Shown here: positions 58,863-64,000 of the stretch, one piece after another
Position numbering within the stretch: position 1 is the first letter of the stretch
Layout of the letters: the number at the start of each line of letters is the position of its first letter
Assembly (NCBI RefSeq): GCF_030646615.1
Contig: NZ_JAUSLG010000014.1
Location: 54,404-118,403 of the forward strand
Direction: 5' to 3'
DNA length: 64,000 bases
From: Phenylobacterium sp.
GTDB taxonomy: Bacteria > Pseudomonadota > Alphaproteobacteria > Caulobacterales > Caulobacteraceae
The notes under the pieces: model-generated
What the model was told of the DNA's origin: nothing
Databases searched by the model: none
Seen by the model: only the letters and a program-made list of their open reading frames with translations
Position numbers and translations under genes: made by a program

Positions 58863-61601
58863 TCACATCATGTCGCCGGCGGCGGCGTCGAGCAGCAGGA
58901 AGACCCGGCCGGCGTCGGAGGCCAGCAGGGTGGCGACCATGAAGCCCTCGTGGTCGCGGGCCACCGTCTCCTCCAGCATGCCGCGATAGCGCCGCACATA
59001 GGCGCTGGCCTCGCCCTTCAGGGCGTCGTCGGTGAACAGCCGCCGCGTCAGGCGTCGGGTGGCCGCCGGCGCCAGGCGTCGGACCACCTGGCGGGCGCCC
59101 TCGGCGTCGCCGGTCTGGACCGCAGCGCCGATCTCCTCGATCCGCGTCCGCGGCAGCAGGGCCGAGGGATCGATACCCATGTCGACGATATCCGCCAGCA
59201 GCTGAGCCTCGCGGCGCTCGTCCGTCGGCCTCGGCGGCGGCTCGTCGATCGCCGCCAGCAGGTCCTTCCAGGTCAGGCCGTCGCCGTCGTCGCCTTCACC
59301 CTGGGGCGCGGGCGGCCCGCCGGCCGACTCGAACAGGTTGGAGAACTCCTCGTCCGTCGCCGTCGGCGTCAGGCGCAGGCGCGGGCGCAGGCCGGCCTCC
59401 TCGGCGGTCTGGCGGCGGGGTTCGCGGCCCGGCCGCGGGGCGGGCTCGTTCAGCTCCAGCGGCTCCTCGGCGCGCGGTGACGGCCGCGGGCGCTCCTCCC
59501 GGACGAACGGCCGACGCTCCCGGACCGGCGGCAAGCCCGAGCCCAGCCCCGCCCCCGGGGCGAGGCCCGCACTGGCCGAACTGGCCACCGAGCCCATGAG
59601 GCGCACGGCCTCGCTCAGCATTTCGTAGTTGCGGCTCACCCGCTCCTGGAAGGCCGCATCGATGGCCTGGGTTTCCTCAGCGGTCCGCCTCGCCTGATCC
59701 ATCAGGTCCTCGATGCTCTCGCCCACCGCCTGGCGGACATCCTGCGCCTGGCGCCGGGCGCTGGCCGGGATATCGGCGGCCCGGGTGTCGAGATCGGCCA
59801 TCAGGGTCTGCAACTCGTTGAGGGTCTGGCGGGCGGCCGCGGCGCCGGCCTCCAGCTTGCGCGCGGTCTGGGCGCCGGCCTCGTCCACCAGGCTGGCCGA
59901 CTGCTCGATCAGGGCGCGGGCCTCTTCGAGCCGGCCTTCGAACACCTGGTCGGCCTTCTGGCCGGCGGCGAAGGCGGCCTCGGACAGCTGGTCCACCTGC
60001 TGGCGGGCGGCCTCGGCGTGGCGGGCGGCGGCCAGGCGGGTCTCTTCGGCGGCGTCCGACAGGGCCGCGATCGCCTGCCGGGTCTGGGCCTCCAGCTGCG
60101 ACCGCTCGCCCGACGCCGTCTCCGAAAGGCTGCGCCAGGACTGGCGGATGCTCTCGCCGAAGGCGTCGCGCTCGCCCTGGGCGGCGTCAGCCAGATCGCC
60201 GAACTGGTCGGCCGCCTGGGCCACCAGCTCGCGCAGCATCTGGGCGCCCTTGATGGCCCGATCGCCCATCTCCACCGCCGACAACCGGGCTTCGGACAGG
60301 TATTCGGCCAGCTTGGCGGTGTGGGTCTCGGCTTCGGCGGCGAAGGACTCCTGGTCGGCGCGCAGGCCGTGGGCCACGGCCACCAGGGCCGCGCGCTGCT
60401 CCGACAGGCCCACCTCGGCTGCGCCCACCTGATCGGCGACGCCGGCGCCGGCGCTTTCCAGGCGGGCGATGTGGCGGGTCAGGTCTTCGCCGACGATGCG
60501 GGCGACATCGCTGGTTTCGCCGGCCGCGGCGGCGAGGTCGGCGGCCCGGGCGGCCAGGGAGGCTTCGGCTTCGCGCAGCTGGGTCTCGGCCAGGTCGGAG
60601 GCCTCGGCGACCATGCGCGCCTGGCTGGTGATGGCGTCCATCACGGCGGTGGACTGCGCATCAAGGCGGCCCGCCAGAATGGTCATCTCCGACCGCTCGT
60701 GGGACAGGGCTCGCGTCAGGTTTTCCGCCGTGCGGGCCGAGGCCTGGGCCGCATTGACCAATTGCTCGGTCTCCGCCGCCAGGGCCGCACGCAGGGCCGA
60801 GAGGGTCTCGCGGGCGTCGTGGGCGGCCTCGCCGGCGCGGACGATCTCCTCGCGGACATTCTGCACCACCTCGCCGGCCCGACCGGCCGCGACCATGGCC
60901 GGCGAGACCAGCTCGTCGGCCAGGCGCTGGGTGCGGCGGGCCTCCAGGGCCAGCTTCTGACCCTGCCGCAGGGCGTAGGCGACCACCCAGACCAGCACCG
61001 CCGGCGCCAGGGCCAGCAGGGCGAAGACCGCCAGGGCGAAGGCGTCATTCTGGAAGGGCACCACGTCCCCGCGATAGCCCCAGGCATAGGCGATCGGCGC
61101 CAGCGACCAGAGCGCGGAGATGGCGGCCGCCCCGGCATAGATCGGCCAGGCGGGCGGCATCTCGCCCGAGCCGGCTTCAGCGCCCCGCGAGGCTGTCAGG
61201 GCGCCGCCGCCGGCGCTGCTGAGGCTCGTCCTGGCCCCGGTCCTAGTTAAGTCGCCGCTCGCCGCCGGATCGGCCAGGCGGAAGGGCTCTTCGGTGGAGG
61301 CGTCCTGCGGTCGGGACGTCGCCGGCTCGAACAGCTCGGCGTCGGCCGCATCGGCCTCGGCCCCGGGAACCGGAGCCTCATAGGCCTGGGCGCCGAAAGA
61401 CTGGGCGCTCGAGATCGGGGCGTCCTGATAGGCCGGCGTCTCAGGCGCGCCATAATCCTCGCTCTCTTCGGGCGCGGCGGTAAGGTCCAGGTCGTGGTCG
61501 GGACCCGCATCGGGCGCATCGGACTCCGGACGCGCGGCCGAATCCGGCTCTGTGAGGCTTTGGAAATCCAGCGGTTGATGTCGCCGGTTCTTGATCTTCA
61601 T
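58863..61601 (-). CDS. tipN: TipN-like polarity protein
   Basis: A 912-residue protein with a Pro/Ala/Glu-rich cytosolic N-terminus (1-150), two membrane helices (about 152-174 and 187-211), a very long coiled coil (about 215-650), a disordered Pro/Arg linker and a C-terminal helical domain (TWKDLLAAIDEPPPR onward). This layout and size agree with TipN, the new-pole marker of Caulobacter (888 residues), which positions flagellar and ParA machinery. ATG 61601 (MKIKNRRHQPLDFQ) is the likely start. Assignment is by architecture; another large coiled-coil membrane protein is possible. Confidence 0.6.
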   Translation of the reverse strand: MKIKNRRHQPLDFQSLTEPDSAARPESDAPDAGPDHDLDLTAAPEESEDYGAPETPAYQDAPISSAQSFGAQAYEAPVPGAEADAADAELFEPATSRPQDASTEEPFRLADPAASGDLTRTGARTSLSSAGGGALTASRGAEAGSGEMPPAWPIYAGAAAISALWSLAPIAYAWGYRGDVVPFQNDAFALAVFALLALAPAVLVWVVAYALRQGQKLALEARRTQRLADELVSPAMVAAGRAGEVVQNVREEIVRAGEAAHDARETLSALRAALAAETEQLVNAAQASARTAENLTRALSHERSEMTILAGRLDAQSTAVMDAITSQARMVAEASDLAETQLREAEASLAARAADLAAAAGETSDVARIVGEDLTRHIARLESAGAGVADQVGAAEVGLSEQRAALVAVAHGLRADQESFAAEAETHTAKLAEYLSEARLSAVEMGDRAIKGAQMLRELVAQAADQFGDLADAAQGERDAFGESIRQSWRSLSETASGERSQLEAQTRQAIAALSDAAEETRLAAARHAEAARQQVDQLSEAAFAAGQKADQVFEGRLEEARALIEQSASLVDEAGAQTARKLEAGAAAARQTLNELQTLMADLDTRAADIPASARRQAQDVRQAVGESIEDLMDQARRTAEETQAIDAAFQERVSRNYEMLSEAVRLMGSVASSASAGLAPGAGLGSGLPPVRERRPFVREERPRPSPRAEEPLELNEPAPRPGREPRRQTAEEAGLRPRLRLTPTATDEEFSNLFESAGGPPAPQGEGDDGDGLTWKDLLAAIDEPPPRPTDERREAQLLADIVDMGIDPSALLPRTRIEEIGAAVQTGDAEGARQVVRRLAPAATRRLTRRLFTDDALKGEASAYVRRYRGMLEETVARDHEGFMVATLLASDAGRVFLLLDAAAGDMM

Positions 61602-61765
61602 CTGCGGCCCGTTACTGGCGGCCAACACGCCCCGCGCGCGTCGGGCGCTCGTCAGCTGGCCCGCGCGCCCCAAGTCTCAAGGATTATCTTTGATCGGCCC
61701 GCGCGCAAAGCGCCATGCGGCCAATTTGCGCCGTGACCGGCATATTTACGGATGTGCGGAGGGCC

Positions 61766-62029
61766 TTATGCCGCGCTGATGGCCGTCGGGCCGTGATGGC
61801 AGGGGCCCTCTGCGGTCCGCGCCGCGATGGGCGCCGCCTTCAAGGGCGAGCCCAAAGGCGTTGCGACCGGCATGTTCACAGACCGGGCGGCGGTCGAGCG
61901 GGCCACCTTCCGCGCCGCAGCCACCGGCCGCTCAGGTTGGTGAGGCTCGATGGTCACCCCGAAGTGCGAATAGGCCACGGCCGAGGAATGCACGACCACG
62001 GCGGCGACGAGTTCGGTCAAGGTTTGCAT
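61766..62029 (-). CDS. Small exported or membrane-linked hypothetical protein
   Basis: The 87-residue product starts MQTLTELVAAVVVHSSAVAY with a hydrophobic N-terminal segment and continues as a basic, Ala/Pro-rich chain ending with His/Cys residues (GPCHHGPTAISAA). GGAG 7 nt before ATG 62029 is a strong ribosome site, which argues that the gene is real. Similar short proteins with VVVH near the start occur in Caulobacter relatives (recalled, not searched). Function unknown. Confidence 0.55.
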   Translation of the reverse strand: MQTLTELVAAVVVHSSAVAYSHFGVTIEPHQPERPVAAARKVARSTAARSVNMPVATPLGSPLKAAPIAARTAEGPCHHGPTAISAA

Positions 62030-62145
62030 CGGATCTCTCCCGTCTCCGATACGAGTCTGCGAACCGGGTTATGAGCGAAGCGCCACCGCCGGGCAACCGA
62101 GCGTCACATGAAGTTTCGTTCATGTGACGCCCTTTGCAGACGTGC

Positions 62146-62796
62146 TCAGTAGCGTCGGCAGACCAGGTCGCGCAGGACGCTGGACGGACCCGTATAGCGC
62201 CCCTCGCCGTCGATGGCCTGCTGGGCCCGCTGGCTGGAGTCGTAATAGGCTGACGCGCCGAGGCCCTGGGACCGGCAGAAGGCGTTGGCCGAGGCCGAGC
62301 CGGCGGCGATGTCGTAGCCTTCCATCGTCGGATAAGGGAAGAACACGCTGCGCGTGCCCTCATAGGGTCGGTACTGCCCCGGCCCGCTCCAGGAGCCCCC
62401 GGGACCCCAGGAGGCGCCGCCGCCCGGGGGACGATAGCCACCGCCGCCACCGCCAGCGCCCGCATAGCCCTGCAGGGAGGTGATCCGCTCGGCCATGCCC
62501 AGGCGATTGAGGTCCGGCACGTCGCCGGTCACATCCTGGCACCGGCCGCGGAAATCGGAATCCTCGCAGATCCGCCAGCGCCCCTGGAAGCGGGCGCTGA
62601 GCGCCTTGTCGTTCCAGTCCCGCGGCAGATTGGTGGCCATGCCGTAGATGGTGGTCTGACGGCCCTGGAAATTCGGTTGATCGAATAGGATGGCCGAAGG
62701 CTGGCGGCCACCGCCGCCATAGGATTGGGCCACGGCCGCGCCCGCGGCCACGCCCAGGGTGGCGATCGCCGCCACCGCGGCCAGTATCGTTTTCAT
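62146..62796 (-). CDS. Secreted beta/gamma-crystallin-like protein
   Basis: This 216-residue precursor has a Sec signal peptide (MKTILAAVAAIATLGVAAGA, cleavage near AVAQS). The mature part shows AILFDQPNFQGRQTTIYG and WRICEDSDFRGRCQDVTGDV, two Greek-key crystallin-like motifs. A Gly-rich linker leads to a second region with two Cys (NAFCRSQG; DLVCRRY). Such proteins are periplasmic or secreted and may bind calcium. Function unknown. ATG 62796 gives the signal peptide. Confidence 0.75.
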   Translation of the reverse strand: MKTILAAVAAIATLGVAAGAAVAQSYGGGGRQPSAILFDQPNFQGRQTTIYGMATNLPRDWNDKALSARFQGRWRICEDSDFRGRCQDVTGDVPDLNRLGMAERITSLQGYAGAGGGGGGYRPPGGGASWGPGGSWSGPGQYRPYEGTRSVFFPYPTMEGYDIAAGSASANAFCRSQGLGASAYYDSSQRAQQAIDGEGRYTGPSSVLRDLVCRRY

Positions 62797-62862
62797 CGCG
62801 CGTCTTCCCCTGTCGTCCCTCAACCTTGACCCTAGACCGGCGACGGCCAGGGCGGAAGCCGG

Positions 62863-63429
62863 TTAAGACGCGGTCGAAAACAGGTCTGGCGCCGGGGCCC
62901 GGAAGGTCGCGCCCTCATGGCGCAGCAGCCACTGCTTGCGGTCCAGGCCGCCGCCATAGCCGGTCAGGGCGCCGGTCGCCCCGATCACCCGGTGGCAGGG
63001 CGCCACCAGGCCCACGGGGTTGGACCCGTTGGCCAGGCCCACGGCCCGCACCGCCTTGGGCGCCCCCACATGGGCGGCGAGCTGGCCATAGGACCAGGTC
63101 TGGCCGGCAGGAATCTCGCACAGCGCCCGCCAGACCGCCTGTTGGAAGGCGGTTCCCCCCGTGGCCCAGGGCACGGCGGCCAGGGCGTCGGTCTCGCCTT
63201 CGAAATAGGCTGCGAACGGGCGCGCCAGAGCCGGCGGCGGCGGGGCGCCGTCCACCCCGGCGGCCGCGGCTGCGCCATAGTGGCGGGTGAGCAGGCGGAC
63301 CATGCGCGCCTCATGGCTTTCCCAGTCGAAGGCCCGCAGCACCCCCTCGCCGTCGAACACGATCCGGGCCAGTCCGAGCGGGGTGGGGATATCGGCCTGG
63401 AACAGGCGTTCAGGCGGCGGTCTGATCAT
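62863..63429 (-). CDS. ogt: Methylated-DNA-cysteine S-methyltransferase
   Basis: A 188-residue O6-alkylguanine repair protein with the acceptor Cys in VAPCHRVIGATGALTGYGGG, the helix-turn-helix IPAGQTWSYGQLAAHVGAPK and the Asn hinge ANGSNPVG. It removes alkyl groups from O6-guanine in a suicidal reaction. The N-terminal domain is standard for Ogt. It overlaps the preceding alkA-like gene by 20 nt, so both repair genes are translated from one message. Confidence 0.92.
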   Translation of the reverse strand: MIRPPPERLFQADIPTPLGLARIVFDGEGVLRAFDWESHEARMVRLLTRHYGAAAAAGVDGAPPPPALARPFAAYFEGETDALAAVPWATGGTAFQQAVWRALCEIPAGQTWSYGQLAAHVGAPKAVRAVGLANGSNPVGLVAPCHRVIGATGALTGYGGGLDRKQWLLRHEGATFRAPAPDLFSTAS

Positions 63430-64000
63430 GGCGAGGCTCTTTTCGAATGGGCGTGGGCCTTGCTGGGGCCATCCCCTCCGAGGCCCAGAGATGCAGGGCG
63501 GCATAGGCCCGCCAGGGTCGCCAGGACTCGGCCCGCGCGGCCAGTTGCTGCGCCGTCGGGCGCACCCCGTCCGGGCCGGTCAGGGCGCGCATCAGGCCGA
63601 TATCCCCATGGGGGAAGGCGTCAGGCTCGCGCATCTGGCGCAGGGCGATGTACTGCGCCGTCCACTCGCCAATGCCGGGCAGGGCTTTCAGACGCGCCAC
63701 GGCGTCTTCCAGGTTTCCGCGCGGCGCAAACAGCTGCGGATCGGCCGCCGCGGCGGCGGCCAGGGCCACCAGGGCGCGGGCTCGCGCCTGGGGCATGGGC
63801 AGGCTCGCAGGATCGATCCGCGCCAGCGCCTCGGGGGTCGGGAACAGGTGGGTCAGGCCGGGCGAAGCCAGGCGTTCCGGCAGGGCTTCCCCATGCTCAG
63901 CGGCCAGGCGGCCGGCGATGCTGCGGGCCCCGACCACGGTGATCTGCTGGCCAAGCACCGCGCGCACCGCCAGCTCGAAGCCGTCCCAGGCGCCGGGCGC
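63410..64000 (-). CDS. alkA: DNA-3-methyladenine glycosylase II, C-terminal part
   Basis: The gene runs off the window; about 196 codons are visible. It has the HhH-GPD motif KALPGIGEWTAQYIALRQMR and the catalytic Asp in DAFPHGDIGLMRAL. The preceding ELAVRAVLGQQITVVGARSI is the AlkA core helix. It excises alkylated bases. In this family the N-terminal part may be an Ada-like domain (Ada-AlkA fusion), which cannot be seen here. It overlaps ogt by 20 nt, forming an alkylation-repair operon. The frame is open to the window edge; the ORF-track GTG at 63967 is internal. Confidence 0.88.
   Translation of the reverse strand, partial: APGAWDGFELAVRAVLGQQITVVGARSIAGRLAAEHGEALPERLASPGLTHLFPTPEALARIDPASLPMPQARARALVALAAAAAADPQLFAPRGNLEDAVARLKALPGIGEWTAQYIALRQMREPDAFPHGDIGLMRALTGPDGVRPTAQQLAARAESWRPWRAYAALHLWASEGMAPARPTPIRKEPRHDQTAA

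Overview
This is a high-GC chromosomal window from an alphaproteobacterium, most likely a member of the Caulobacteraceae (Caulobacter/Phenylobacterium type). The lineage call rests on a TipN-like polarity protein, an alphaproteobacterial six-gene Mrp antiporter operon, a GAACN7GAAC (LexA-type) direct repeat, and codon/GC style. It is inferred from gene content and not from any marker comparison. No rRNA, tRNA or CRISPR array was seen.

Region 1 (1 to about 18.2 kb) is the late module of a podovirus-like (P22-type) prophage, almost entirely on the minus strand. In transcription order it encodes small and large terminase, P22-type portal, minor virion proteins, scaffold, P22-type coat protein, head-tail adaptor, tail-associated proteins, a glycine-rich fibre, a gp10-like stabilisation protein, a lysis cassette and the start of an M15 endolysin. 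Neighbouring frames are coupled by ATGA, GTGA or TGATG overlaps. Three sets of cargo genes interrupt the cluster: (a) a toxin-like protein followed by two FG-GAP-like lipoproteins between terminase and portal; (b) a second toxin-like protein with a convergent, opposite-strand immunity-like gene between scaffold and coat; (c) broken alpha/beta-hydrolase genes on the plus strand between the stabilisation protein and the fibre. The plus-strand cargo genes share a -10-like box 6 or 7 nt before the ATG, which suggests leaderless transcription independent of the late operon.

Region 2 (18.3 to 25.6 kb) is a mosaic of host and accessory genes: host-attachment-like protein, GFA-family protein, rpiB, a solitary nuoF, Stf0 sulfotransferase and isochorismatase-like hydrolase, then a duplicated 3' fragment of the GFA gene, a stand-alone RelA/SpoT-domain protein in lower-GC DNA, a RelB-type antitoxin with a truncated ParE/RelE toxin, and a PlsY whose motifs look cyanobacterial.

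Region 3 (25.6 to 27.9 kb) is a compact phage-type control locus. An XRE/S24 repressor is divergent from a three-gene operon ending in a DUF6456-like protein, with three copies of the operator CTGTAT-N5-ATACAG. It is separated from the structural module by about 7 kb and resembles in layout a repressor/activator locus for a domesticated phage or gene transfer agent.

Region 4 (27.9 to 64 kb) is ordinary chromosome: PhyH-like dioxygenase, GST, MarR/MFS efflux pair, lipoprotein, thioesterase, mnhG-F-E-D-C-AB, infA, HI0933-family flavoprotein, TetR/SDR pair, 2H phosphoesterase, GPH-type MFS transporter, fasciclin lipoprotein, ABC exporter trio, orphan Phd antitoxin, intergenic repeats, nitronate monooxygenase, methylmalonyl-CoA mutase subunits, SatD with a membrane partner, SulP transporter, DUF4112 pair, YbjQ, PaaI-type thioesterase, TetR, TipN-like protein, two small secreted proteins, and DNA alkylation repair genes (ogt and an alkA cut by the window end).
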